Assembly (NCBI GenBank): GCA_047614505.1
Contig: JBLHGQ010000024.1
Coordinates: 1-28,336 of the forward strand
Direction: 5' to 3'
DNA: 28,336 nt
DNA from: JABDJL01 sp047614505
GTDB taxonomy: Bacteria > Pseudomonadota > Gammaproteobacteria > Xanthomonadales > SZUA-36
Shown here: positions 1-8,705 of the stretch, piece after piece
Numbering within the stretch: the first letter of the stretch is position 1
Layout: each line of letters begins with the position of its first letter
Position numbers and translations under genes: made by a program
Notes under the pieces: model-generated
Database searches by the model: none
What the model saw: the letters and a program-made list of their open reading frames with translations, nothing else
What the model was told of the DNA's origin: nothing

Positions 1-944
1 CGATTTTTCCTATGCTGGAATCACTGGAGATTGCCAAAAGGGGGCAGGGCTTCTCAGCATTGAATAATGCAACGTTGGGTCCTGGAGTCGTGATTCATGT
101 TGCGGCAAACGTTGATGCGGGTGAATTACTTCTTCAGTGGAATTGCAGTGATCAGGTCGAACAAACACTTCTTAATTCCCGCGTGCTATTGATACTGGAA
201 GATGGCGCAAAGCTTCATCTTATTGAACAATTCGAGAACCGGTCGGAAGACACTTCAATCTTCAATGTGGTGGTCCAAAGCAAACTTGGCACAGAGGCGG
301 AACTGGTTCACACCAGGTTTCAGCATCAATCTGCTTCCTCAATACTCATTAACCGCACAGAGGTATCTCAAGCAGATAGCAGCCGGCTGCACTTCACTGC
401 CCTCGACCTGGGAAGTGGTCTGACACGGCATGATGTAAAGTCAAAATTACAGGGAACTGGTGCCAGTTGCCATCTCAATGGCGCCTGTGTGGGAAGCGGC
501 CATAGCCATGTTGACCATCACTTGTACGCAGACCATGTGGCTGGTGATTGCCAAAGCTCGCAATTGTTCAGAGCAGTGGCCATGGACCGGAGCAGGATTG
601 TATTTAACGGCAAGGTTCACGTGTTCAAAGGAGCTGATGGCAGCGAAGCAAAACAATCCAGCGCGGGATTGTTATTGTCGAAATTGGCTGAGATAGATGC
701 CAAGCCGGAACTGGAAATTTATGCCGATGAAGTGATCGCAAATCACGGTGCGACAGTTGGCCAGCTTGATGATAAGGCATTGTTTTATTTACAAAGTCGG
801 GGTTTAAATCTGGTACAGGCAACCAATTTGTTAACCATGGCATTTTGCCGGAGTGTGACCGACCAACTGCCTTCAATAGTACTGCGTGAAGTACTGGGAG
901 AGCGTCTTTCCAGCGCCTTGAATGGAGTTGTAGATAATGTCTGA
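1..944 (+). CDS. sufD: SufD, Fe-S cluster assembly scaffold subunit (5' end cut by window edge)
   Basis: The reading frame is open to the left edge, so the N-terminus lies outside the window; about 313 codons of a protein usually near 420 residues remain. SufD forms the SufBC2D complex that builds Fe-S clusters from sulfur delivered by SufS. The visible part is the right-handed beta-helix core and C-terminal helical region of the SufB/SufD family, including the conserved His-rich stretch SGHSHVDHH, the segment RSRIVFNGKVHV, and the terminal block with HGATVGQLD and LFYLQSRGL. The stop codon overlaps the sufS start by 8 bases (ATGTCTGA), as expected for a suf operon. The first ATG at position 12 is probably internal. 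Identification rests on family motifs and on the sufS neighbour. Confidence 0.93.
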   Translation, partial: IFPMLESLEIAKRGQGFSALNNATLGPGVVIHVAANVDAGELLLQWNCSDQVEQTLLNSRVLLILEDGAKLHLIEQFENRSEDTSIFNVVVQSKLGTEAELVHTRFQHQSASSILINRTEVSQADSSRLHFTALDLGSGLTRHDVKSKLQGTGASCHLNGACVGSGHSHVDHHLYADHVAGDCQSSQLFRAVAMDRSRIVFNGKVHVFKGADGSEAKQSSAGLLLSKLAEIDAKPELEIYADEVIANHGATVGQLDDKALFYLQSRGLNLVQATNLLTMAFCRSVTDQLPSIVLREVLGERLSSALNGVVDNV

Positions 945-2190
945 CTCATCCGCCACTCAATCGCGTAGCGAATACTTTGATGTTGAACGGGTACGTGCAG
1001 ATTTTCCGATACTGCAAAAGACTGTCCATGGTAAGCCGTTAGTTTATTTTGATACTGCCGCATCCGCCCAAAGACCGCTTGCTGTCATTGAGGCAACCGA
1101 TGATTTTTATCGCAACCACAATGCCAATATCCATCGTGGCGTGCATACCCTGAGCCAGGAAGCCACTGAAGCCTATGAGGGAGCTCGAGCCAAAGTGGCG
1201 AGCTTCATTAATGCTTCATCGGAAAGAGAAGTGGTGTTCACCCGTGGTACGACCGAATCCATCAACCTGGTCGCCCAGGCATATGCCCGGCCAATGCTAA
1301 AAGCGGGTGATGAGATTTTGATTTCGCATATGGAGCACCATTCGAATATCGTACCCTGGCAAATTCTGTGTGAACAGACAGGTGCGGTGCTAAAGGTTAT
1401 CCCGATCAATGATCGTGGCGAACTGGAAATGGGTACCTTCCATTCAATGCTGTCGGAGCGGGTCAAAATGATGGGCATTGTGCATGTTTCCAATGCTCTG
1501 GGAACGGTTAATCCGATCAAGGAAATCTGCCAGGCGGCACATCAATTTGATATTCCGGTGCTTGTCGATGGTGCGCAGGCCATGCCGCATCAGGCGGTGG
1601 ATGTACAGGACCTGAGTTGTGATTTTTACTGTTTTTCCGGCCACAAAATGTATGGCCCTACCGGGATTGGTGCTTTGTGGGCTCCATATTCGACGCTTGA
1701 TGCCATGGCTCCTTATCAAGGTGGTGGTGAGATGATCAAAACCGTTTCTTTTGAGGGCACGGAGTACAACGAACCGCCCGGTAAATTCGAGGCAGGCACA
1801 CCTAATATTGCCGGTGGCGTGGGTTTTGGGGCTGCCGTTGACTATCTCGAAAGTCTTGGTATGGATAATATTCAGGCTTATGAAGCTGAACTACTGGCCT
1901 ATGCAACAGAAAAGTTAACTGCAATTGATGGCCTGAGAATCGTGGGAACCGCTGCCAATAAGGCGGGTGTCATTTCCTTCATGCTAAATGATATCCACCC
2001 CAATGATATTGGCACCATCATTGACCATCACGGTGTGGCGATACGCACCGGTCATCACTGTGCCATGCCAGCCATCAAGTTTTTCGGCTTGCCGGCAACC
2101 TGCCGGGCTTCATTCGGAATTTATAACAATACTCAGGATGTTGATGTTTTGGTAGATGCTCTGCTCAAAGCCCGCGAAATGTTTGCCTGA
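937..2190 (+). CDS. sufS: SufS, group II cysteine desulfurase
   Basis: This 417-residue PLP enzyme converts cysteine to alanine and passes the persulfide sulfur to the SUF scaffold, usually through SufE or SufU. The length fits the family. The PLP-binding lysine is Lys237 in SGHKMYGPTGIG. The catalytic cysteine is Cys375 in RTGHHCAMP, the pattern typical of SufS rather than IscS. Other family segments are TRGTTESINLVA, SHMEHHSNIVPW and VDGAQAMPH. The start ATG lies inside the 3' end of sufD, indicating translational coupling. No suf gene follows; 9 bases after the stop a long palindrome begins and the next gene is convergent. A SufE or SufU partner is not in view. Confidence 0.96.
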   Translation: MSDSSATQSRSEYFDVERVRADFPILQKTVHGKPLVYFDTAASAQRPLAVIEATDDFYRNHNANIHRGVHTLSQEATEAYEGARAKVASFINASSEREVVFTRGTTESINLVAQAYARPMLKAGDEILISHMEHHSNIVPWQILCEQTGAVLKVIPINDRGELEMGTFHSMLSERVKMMGIVHVSNALGTVNPIKEICQAAHQFDIPVLVDGAQAMPHQAVDVQDLSCDFYCFSGHKMYGPTGIGALWAPYSTLDAMAPYQGGGEMIKTVSFEGTEYNEPPGKFEAGTPNIAGGVGFGAAVDYLESLGMDNIQAYEAELLAYATEKLTAIDGLRIVGTAANKAGVISFMLNDIHPNDIGTIIDHHGVAIRTGHHCAMPAIKFFGLPATCRASFGIYNNTQDVDVLVDALLKAREMFA

Positions 2191-2198
2191 GGGCACTA

Positions 2199-2250
2199 GG
2201 GGTCAGAGTCAAGTGCCAAAGTCTCGACTCTGGCACTTGACTCTGACCCC
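2199..2250. repeat. Long imperfect palindrome (REP/MITE-like), copy A
   Basis: The left arm GGGGTCAGAGTCAAGTGCCA (2199-2218) is exactly complementary to the right arm 2231-2250. Inside, AGTC/GACT extends the stem to 25 pairs with a single A/C mismatch. A perfect relative lies at 18271-18324. It sits between convergent sufS and the TonB-receptor gene and could end transcription from both sides, but it has no T-tract. The core GGGGTCAGAGTC resembles, from memory, repeats found near REP-associated tyrosine transposase genes; no such gene is in the window. Confidence 0.85.
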
Positions 2251-2280
2251 AAAATTATGACCCCAAAATTACCAAAATTA
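2244..2280. repeat. 14-bp tandem repeat abutting palindrome A
   Basis: TGACCCCAAAATTA occurs twice head to tail at 2244-2257 and 2258-2271, followed by a partial third unit CCAAAATTA (2272-2280). The first unit begins inside the right end of the palindrome, so the repeat may be an amplification of the element boundary. The final TTA doubles as the reverse-strand stop codon of the TonB-dependent receptor. Confidence 0.8.
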
Positions 2281-5151
2281 ATTCGAACCTAGCTGGTAAC
2301 GGAAATTGAAGTAATAACTTCGACCGTATACGTCGTACATTCTGTCGTCTGTGTTGTTAGCTCTTCCCGCATCGGCCATAAAGGCAGGTTCTTTGTCGGC
2401 AATATTATTGATGCCAAACATGACGGAAATTGAGTCACCAAAACCGTAGCTAAAACCAAGGTCCAGATAGCTCCATGATGATAATTCTGACGGTGCCAGT
2501 ATCGGGTCGGGATAGCCGAAATCGCCCGACCTTAACGGTGCTGCGTTGTCCATTCCGTCGATCCAGCGCCAGGTCAGGTGCGCGGTAAAGTCACCGGACT
2601 GGTAGTTAAAATTGGTGGTTATTCTGTTCTCAGGGTAAGAAAAACCGCAAGGCCATCCAAATAGTCCATTACAATCGTAAATGGTTGTTGCTACGTTTTC
2701 CTGCTGTTCATTGGAAAAAATATGGGTCCACATGCTGTTAATGGAAAACCGGGCATCATCAAACATGGCCAATGATGCCGGAAGATCGAATTGGTAACGT
2801 AGTTGCACATCTACCCCATCGGTATGGAGCAGTCCCTTGTTCTGGAACAAGCCGATTTCCTGAATGATATTGCCGGAGGCATCACGCTGTATCAGATCGC
2901 AAAATACGCCACCCGTGTTGCTTGAGTCAAAACATACGTCAAAAGGCTGAATATCACCGATGGTATCGGTGACCTCCAACTGGTAATAGTCAACGGCCAA
3001 TGTAAGGTCCGAAACGGAAAGTGGGCTGAACACAAAGCCGGCCGTGAAAGTATCAGAGGACTCCGGGGTCAGATTGGGATTTCCGCCGAAAATGAATTCC
3101 GAAGGATAAAAAGGTATCGCCTCGAAGACACCGATCTGACCTTGTGAAAGGCCCTGAGCCAGGCATTTTTCCAAGTTACCATTGGCAGTTGGGTCGGATG
3201 ATGCAGAGCAGGGGTCATTGAAATTGTTGGTAATAGTGAAGCCTTGAAAAGCTCCCTGTGCGGTAAACAGTTCGGCGTTATTGGGCGCACGCACCGCGTG
3301 CTGTGCCATGGCGCGCAATCGCCAGGACTCAGAAATTTGCCAATCGAGTCCTGCTTTCCAGGTGGTGACTGAACCTGCATTCTTGTAGTCCGACCATCTT
3401 GCACCGATCTCCATGTCCAATTTCTGACCCGATTGGTTGCTCTCAAACAGCGTGAAAATTGCCTCACTGTAGATTTCCACCACCGACTCGGTGCCGTCAA
3501 TCGGTGCATCACCTCCGCCACCCAGCACATCACCCGAAAACAGGATTGGATCCGCTGCGAAATGTGCCTCGTCTTCGCGCCACTCCAGGCCAAAGGCCAT
3601 ATCCACCGGCCCGCTCCAAATTTCAAAAGGGGAACCCGTCAGTACCATGGCGAACAGGGTCTGGTTACGTGATGTCGAATTCTTTAGCCCGTGAAAGCTA
3701 ATAAAGTCCACTGCTTCTGCGGACATCCTTCCTGCTCCAAAAATATCGGCGGGTACACACCCGCCACTGGGGTCAAAGCACTGGCCGGTAGCCGGGTCAA
3801 CGAATAAGGCCTGCTGCAGGCGTGAAGCAGAGGCCATACCCAGCACATCCTCAATTTCATCCGACTTGGTATAGGTAGCCCATACATCCATGTCCCAGCC
3901 TTCGAAGATTTCTCCGCGAACACCTGCCACAAGGCGTTGGTACTCTTTCTCGTAGCTAAAAATCCTGTTACCCAGTTCCAGCATCCGACGGGCGAAAAAC
4001 AAGCCAGCAACGCCTGGTTCGACTTGCCATGATTCCAGTATGGGTCGCATTTCAGGTGCCCACAGTGGGTTATCAATATTTGTAAATAGAAAGTCACCAC
4101 TCGGAACCGGCGCCAGGTTTTGGCTTATTTCATTCTTGACATAGGAAGCTTCGAAATACGTTTCAAAGCGGTCGGAGATTCTGTAATTGCCCATGATGCC
4201 GGCAGTCAGCCTGCTCAGGGGAACTTGAAGGTAATTTACCGGAGCATAGTTCCACAGGTCATCGGGCCGGACAAATGGACGCGGTGTGCCGTCCGGATTA
4301 AAAGTTACTGTCTCGGGCCCGTTGCCAAAATCGTATGGCGGACCAAATACCACGCCTGCTGGTGTCCTTGAACTGCCGCCGGGGTAATAATTGGTGTCTT
4401 CCCAACTGGTCAACCATGGCGTTCGCGAAATCTCCCGATCACTGGCGAACAATGGCTCGCGCTCGTATTGCCCGGCGTAGAACGTAATATTGCCATTGCC
4501 GCTGGCAAAACTGTGTCCGTACACCACGTTGAAATCCCAAATTTCGGCGTCGCCTTCACCACTGATGTTGTAGTTACCCTCGAAACTCAAGCCTTCAATG
4601 TCATCGCGGGTGATGAAGTTGACGGCACCGGCGATCGCGTCAGAGCCATAAACCGTTGAAGCGCCACCGGTTATGATTTCGACCCGATCTACCAACACAC
4701 TTGGAAGGTTATTCAGGTCTACCGCGCTGCCAACACCGGATGGTGCCATACGTCTGCCATTCATCAGCACCAGGGTTCGACCGGGGCCGAGGTTACGAAG
4801 ATCGATCTGTGCAGTTCCATTGCCAGGGTTGTTGGAGGAGCGATCCATGCCGGGTTGGACCTGCGGCATCTGATTGAGATAAGCCTCCAGCGTGGGCTGG
4901 CCGGAAAACTCTATTTCCTCTTTGGTGATGGTCGTTAAAGGACTTGGTGAGGTGAAATCACGCCGCTTGATACGGGTGCCGGTAACGACCACTTCTTCGA
5001 GAAACTCATCGTCATCCAGAAATTCATCACCCTCGCTTTGGACATTGTTTTGGGCGATTGCCATCGAACAGGAAAACACCAGGCATGTAAACAGAAAAGT
5101 GCGGCTGAAAAGTTTATGACGGTTCGATTTTCCAGTGTAATTCATCATCAT
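2278..5151 (-). CDS. TonB-dependent outer-membrane receptor
   Basis: This encodes a large outer-membrane beta-barrel protein that would import a ligand using TonB/ExbBD energy. A signal peptide (basic NRHKLFSR, hydrophobic FLFTCLVFSC, end SMAIAQ) precedes an acidic linker and a TonB-box-like EEVVVTGTRIKR. The plug domain follows, with LTTITKEEIEFSG, RNLGPGRTLVLMNGRRM and VEIITGGASTVYGSDAIAGAVNFIT, then about 750 residues of barrel. I start at the first of three consecutive ATGs (5151), 11 bases after GGAG; the longest frame reaches 5202, but its extra residues precede the signal peptide. The last barrel strand (YYFNFRYQ) is followed by LGSN, so the usual terminal aromatic residue is absent. 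Substrate unknown; no iron-uptake or glycan genes adjoin it. Confidence 0.93.
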   Translation of the reverse strand: MMMNYTGKSNRHKLFSRTFLFTCLVFSCSMAIAQNNVQSEGDEFLDDDEFLEEVVVTGTRIKRRDFTSPSPLTTITKEEIEFSGQPTLEAYLNQMPQVQPGMDRSSNNPGNGTAQIDLRNLGPGRTLVLMNGRRMAPSGVGSAVDLNNLPSVLVDRVEIITGGASTVYGSDAIAGAVNFITRDDIEGLSFEGNYNISGEGDAEIWDFNVVYGHSFASGNGNITFYAGQYEREPLFASDREISRTPWLTSWEDTNYYPGGSSRTPAGVVFGPPYDFGNGPETVTFNPDGTPRPFVRPDDLWNYAPVNYLQVPLSRLTAGIMGNYRISDRFETYFEASYVKNEISQNLAPVPSGDFLFTNIDNPLWAPEMRPILESWQVEPGVAGLFFARRMLELGNRIFSYEKEYQRLVAGVRGEIFEGWDMDVWATYTKSDEIEDVLGMASASRLQQALFVDPATGQCFDPSGGCVPADIFGAGRMSAEAVDFISFHGLKNSTSRNQTLFAMVLTGSPFEIWSGPVDMAFGLEWREDEAHFAADPILFSGDVLGGGGDAPIDGTESVVEIYSEAIFTLFESNQSGQKLDMEIGARWSDYKNAGSVTTWKAGLDWQISESWRLRAMAQHAVRAPNNAELFTAQGAFQGFTITNNFNDPCSASSDPTANGNLEKCLAQGLSQGQIGVFEAIPFYPSEFIFGGNPNLTPESSDTFTAGFVFSPLSVSDLTLAVDYYQLEVTDTIGDIQPFDVCFDSSNTGGVFCDLIQRDASGNIIQEIGLFQNKGLLHTDGVDVQLRYQFDLPASLAMFDDARFSINSMWTHIFSNEQQENVATTIYDCNGLFGWPCGFSYPENRITTNFNYQSGDFTAHLTWRWIDGMDNAAPLRSGDFGYPDPILAPSELSSWSYLDLGFSYGFGDSISVMFGINNIADKEPAFMADAGRANNTDDRMYDVYGRSYYFNFRYQLGSN

Positions 5152-5252
5152 ATTGTGGCTAGCTCCAATGATTCTTGTAATCATAGTACCCGTGAATTCC
5201 AATTTGGTTTACTCAAATTTAAGTATGTCTAGTGCCAATATTAATCGAAACA

Positions 5253-6617
5253 TTAATTAGTACCGTATACCCCTTCAATTTCCGCAACCAGCTTGATGAA
5301 CTCCGGTTCATCGCGGATCGGGTCGTAAAACGGCGCGTGTATCTCCTGGAATGGAAGGATATAACTGGGCTCCGAAATGCCAAGGCGAATGCAATTCACC
5401 GCCGCAATTGTAGCGCCGACCATACCCAATAATGGGCATGCTCTGTCCCTTTGCGTGATTCTGCCTGCCCAGTCATCGCGATTCAGCTCTTGCCATTCTC
5501 TGTAAAGCTGCATAGTTTCTTCAGTGTTTCCTTCAGCTGCTGCGACCAGGGCAAGGCTGAGAGCAGATGCACTGTTGCTGAAGCTTCCATCATCCGACTT
5601 CAACGATTCCATGTAACTTCGGGCGCCTGGAAGCAACTCATTCAGCTTTGACTGGTCGTCCATAAGCCAATAAGTCAGGATTGCGATTTCTTCCCAACCC
5701 CAAAGGGTAAACCTGAATCTTTCGTCGGGTTTCTCAACGCTTTCCAATACCTGTGCTGCATCTGAATATTCGCGCTTTAGAATATATGCATACCACAGTA
5801 CCCCCCAAAGCGATTCTTCCCGGCCTTCGACCAGTATTTTTACTTTGTCCAGAAAACGATCGTAATCATTGTGATCCCTGAGCCTAATAATTTCAGACAT
5901 CATTATCAGCCAGGGGTCCGCATCATAATCCTGGATTGCTTCAAGCGCCGCATCATATTGATGCGTTTGGACCAGGTGTGTAGCAAGCGTTCTTCTTGCG
6001 TTTGGATTGCGTGGGTCCAGCTTCACCATTAAGCGAATGGTTTCTTCTCTTGTCTCAAAATCTCCCTGCCGGCGTTCGATCCATGACTTGAGTTCCAGCA
6101 GATTTACATCACTCGGACTCCTGACCATGGCCCGGGTTAACAATCCATGGGCCTGATCATAATCTTTCAGGATGTAATAAACGTAATACGACTGTGCGAT
6201 CAGGTATTCGGCGGAATCGGGCTTGAGTAAGCGAACGTGCTCAAGCGCCTCTTCGGCCATTTGGACAGACTCATCACCACCTGAGAAACCCTCCGCGGAG
6301 TACACGCCAACGATTTCAGCCCAGGCACGCACGAACGTCGGATCGAGATCCACGGCGTCTTTGAGCAACGCCAGGCGCTCAAGACTGGTTTTGTCATGTT
6401 TGCCACGGTCCGCCATCGCTCTCCGGTAGGCCCGGTATGCCGCCATGTTTTCGGTTGGAATCGCAGACAATTGCTGCTTGTCCTGCTCGGTCAGGGTCGT
6501 GTGCATCGCTGTGCTGATCGCACGGGCGATATCCTGTTGCACGTCAAAGATGTTGGCCGCAGTTAATGAGCGATTGTAGGTTTCTGCCCAAAGATGCTCG
6601 TCCGTGCGTGTATCAAT
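5253..6617 (-). pseudogene. 5'-truncated TolB/TPR-domain protein (paralogue of the gene at 16155-18206)
   Basis: The translated segment aligns almost without gaps to the C-terminal two thirds of the protein encoded at 16155-18206, by eye at roughly 80% identity or more. Homology starts at IDTRTDEHLWAETYNRS and runs to the C-terminus. Directly upstream the frame hits TGA (6618-6620) and homology stops, so the membrane-anchor helices and most of the TolB-like domain are missing. What remains is the TPR array (for example VDLDPTFVRAWAEIVGVYS and ARRTLATHLVQTHQYDAALEAI). An internal GTG at 6542 could start a 429-residue soluble TPR protein, but no good ribosome site is visible. I treat it as a gene remnant; expression of a shortened protein is possible. 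Confidence 0.8.
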
Positions 6618-6751
6618 TCACTGAGCGTTTCGGACTGGGTGTGGCTTACAACTGGCAGAAATTCGATGCGGGTGTAAAAGATACACCACTAAACAGCGAG
6701 TTTGATATGACCATGCAAGGAGCTGAATTGTCAGCGATTTTCAGGTTCTGA
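6612..6751 (+). pseudogene. C-terminal fragment of an outer-membrane beta-barrel protein
   Basis: About 45 codons, from roughly FTERFGLGVAYNWQKFD to AELSAIFRF, read as the last two or three strands of a small outer-membrane barrel: alternating hydrophobic and polar residues, the common FGLGVAYN motif, and a terminal Phe as in the C-terminal insertion signal. The rest of the gene is absent, because upstream of about 6612 the sequence is the antisense of the TPR remnant. An ATG at 6566 keeps the frame open, but its first residues are only the complement of the TPR gene. It ends 4 bases before the convergent ion-channel gene. The family assignment is by pattern only. Confidence 0.6.
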
Positions 6752-6755
6752 TTTC

Positions 6756-7442
6756 TTAATCGCTTTTCTGTTCTGAGCGGGTCACATAGTTCCCAACCAG
6801 GCGGGCAACCAATATTGCCAGATATAACTGACCAAATATTGCTTCAATATAAGCGAATGTCCTGACCAATGGTGCCACGGGGGTGATGTCGCCATAACCA
6901 AGCGTACTAAGGGTTACATAGCTGAAATACACAAACCCAAGTTTGGATCCATCCTCGTTTGTCACAAGTCCGCTACCTGAAAACGACCCTGGCTGTATGT
7001 ACTCGGCCAATCCATAAAGCATGGCGAAAGCCAGACCGACCATCAGATAGATATTGATCGCCCCAAAAATCAGGTCGCCTGAAACATCCTGGCTACGCAA
7101 CATGATGTCTCTCAACAGCAGGCCACATACCCACAGAAGAAACAGCATGGTCGCCATGCCTCGAAGCATTTCCAGCCAGGCTGAATTATCCAATAGCACG
7201 CCAAATTGAGGAACGAGTGCAATCACGAATAATGTAAGTGCTATCCGATAGGGTCCCGGTTGGTGCGCCACGGTGCGCACAGCACCCAGCAGAGTAACCG
7301 CCATTAGAGCGGCAAGGAACCACTGCATGCCCGCACTTCCCTCAAAAACAGGGTAAACAATGATTACGGCAAGCAGGGACAGCAGTAAAAGCCTGTGCCC
7401 ATGTGCCACGAACCTGCTTTCAACAACAGCAAACGGATTCAT
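6756..7442 (-). CDS. Potassium-channel-family (Ion_trans_2) membrane protein
   Basis: This 228-residue inner-membrane protein has about four N-terminal hydrophobic segments (near 18-33, 40-57, 66-84, 92-110), then a two-helix pore module. The first pore helix is near 125-148. The pore loop is TLSTLGYGDITP, with the selectivity filter TLGYGD at 180-185, and the second helix is near 194-216. TxGYGD is the K+ channel signature, so selective K+ conduction is likely. No RCK/TrkA-N regulatory domain follows; the protein ends soon after the last helix. The ATG is preceded by GGGA. It converges on the barrel-protein fragment with only 4 bases between stop codons. Confidence 0.88.
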   Translation of the reverse strand: MNPFAVVESRFVAHGHRLLLLSLLAVIIVYPVFEGSAGMQWFLAALMAVTLLGAVRTVAHQPGPYRIALTLFVIALVPQFGVLLDNSAWLEMLRGMATMLFLLWVCGLLLRDIMLRSQDVSGDLIFGAINIYLMVGLAFAMLYGLAEYIQPGSFSGSGLVTNEDGSKLGFVYFSYVTLSTLGYGDITPVAPLVRTFAYIEAIFGQLYLAILVARLVGNYVTRSEQKSD

Positions 7443-7539
7443 ATTTTCCCATTTCGCATTTGGAGAACCCCAGATGTTACCGTAGCCGGAGGCGTCTGTG
7501 TCGTTGGGTGTTCGCTAATTATTGTTCGAGCCAGCTACT

Positions 7540-7562
7540 GACTTGAATCCGTCATTCAAGTC
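7540..7562. promoter_or_regulatory. Candidate operator upstream of the RND pump genes
   Basis: GACTTGAAT and ATTCAAGTC form a perfect 9-bp inverted repeat around a 5-bp spacer, ending 39 bases before the adaptor start codon. Position and symmetry suit a dimeric repressor or activator, as is common for efflux operons, but no regulator gene lies nearby. A small mRNA hairpin is an alternative reading. Confidence 0.5.
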
Positions 7563-7601
7563 GTGTAGAAAGTATCGATTACTTCTTCAAAAGGGATTGA
7601 C

Positions 7602-8702
7602 ATGATGAAACCAGTATTCAGGCTAATGACTTTATCCATTGCTTTTTTCATTACTGCCTGTGCTGAAGAAGCACCGCCTCCAAGAGAAGAAGTTGCTCGA
7701 CCGGCAAAAATCTTCACCGTCACTGAACCCGGCAGCAATTATGTGCGGACTTTCCCTGGCGAAGTACAGGCCAGTAATGAAGCCGAACTGGCTTTCAGGG
7801 TACCCGGCGAACTGACTGAATTCCCTGCCACCAGAGGCCTGCAGGTAAAGCAAGGTGCCCTATTGGCGCGTATTGACCCAGCCGACTACCAGGCCGCGCT
7901 TCAACAGGCAAGCGCCCAGTACGATCTGGCCAAAACACAGTTTGAACGCGTCGAGGAATTGGTGGAAAGACAGCTGGTTTCACGGTCAGAATATGACACC
8001 AAGTTGGCTGAAATGAGGGTCGCCGAATCGACGCTGACCCGGGCCCAGAATAGTCTGGATTACACCGGCATTTATGCGCCCTTTGACGGAACAGTTGCAC
8101 GCCGGCTGGCCGAGAATTTTGAAGCGGTGGGAGCCGGCCAGGTGGTGCTCGTATTGCAAACCGGTGACATGATCGATGTCATTGTCGATGTTCCAGAATC
8201 AATCATAGCGCGGGTTGAACGAACTCAGGTCAATCAAAACCCGAAACCGGTACTGGTGCAATTCGACTCTGCCAGCGAACTGCAGTTCGAGGCGTACCAT
8301 AAGGAACATGAAACACAAGCCGATCCAGCAACGTTGACGTACAAAGTGACGTTCTCTCTGCCGATACCGGACGACATCAATATATTGCCGGGAATGACCG
8401 CCACAGTTACTGCCGATTTGAGCGATTTATTTGAAGGAGAGCCCGTCGGTCACATGGTACCTATCGAAGCGGTTTTTGCTGCGGAGGAAGAGGCATTGGA
8501 CTCCGACACGCGTTATGTATGGATACTCGATCCGGAAACCATGCGGGCTGTCAGGCGGGCAGTTCGTGTGGGAACCCTGACGGGAGAAAACATCGTGGTT
8601 CTGGAGGGATTGAGCGCGGGAGACTTGATCGTCTCTGCAGGGGTCAGCTCGGTGATAGAGAACATGCTGCTTCGGAGCATGTCTCGCGAAGCGGGTTTGT
8701 AA
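7602..8702 (+). CDS. RND efflux periplasmic adaptor (membrane fusion protein), lipoprotein
   Basis: This 366-residue HlyD/AcrA-type adaptor would bridge the downstream RND permease and an outer-membrane channel. It has a lipoprotein signal with lipobox ITAC (Cys20), so it should be lipid-anchored. The order is a first biotinyl-lipoyl half-motif (AFRVPGELTEFPATRGLQVKQG), an alpha-hairpin rich in Ala/Gln/Glu (about 90-145), a second lipoyl half (YTGIYAPFDGTVARRLAENFEAVGAGQ), then beta-barrel and membrane-proximal domains (LPGMTATVTADL, VPIEAVFAAEE). Two ATGs lie in tandem; AAAAGGGA precedes them. The gene is first in an operon with the permease, whose start is 3 bases after this stop. Drug or substrate range cannot be read from the sequence. 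Confidence 0.93.
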   Translation: MMKPVFRLMTLSIAFFITACAEEAPPPREEVARPAKIFTVTEPGSNYVRTFPGEVQASNEAELAFRVPGELTEFPATRGLQVKQGALLARIDPADYQAALQQASAQYDLAKTQFERVEELVERQLVSRSEYDTKLAEMRVAESTLTRAQNSLDYTGIYAPFDGTVARRLAENFEAVGAGQVVLVLQTGDMIDVIVDVPESIIARVERTQVNQNPKPVLVQFDSASELQFEAYHKEHETQADPATLTYKVTFSLPIPDDINILPGMTATVTADLSDLFEGEPVGHMVPIEAVFAAEEEALDSDTRYVWILDPETMRAVRRAVRVGTLTGENIVVLEGLSAGDLIVSAGVSSVIENMLLRSMSREAGL

Positions 8703-8705
8703 GCC

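Noticed and set aside
2199..2250. Ordinary rho-independent terminator
   Set aside because: The stem is very long and lacks a T-tract on either side; the near-identical copy at 18271 points to a repeat family.
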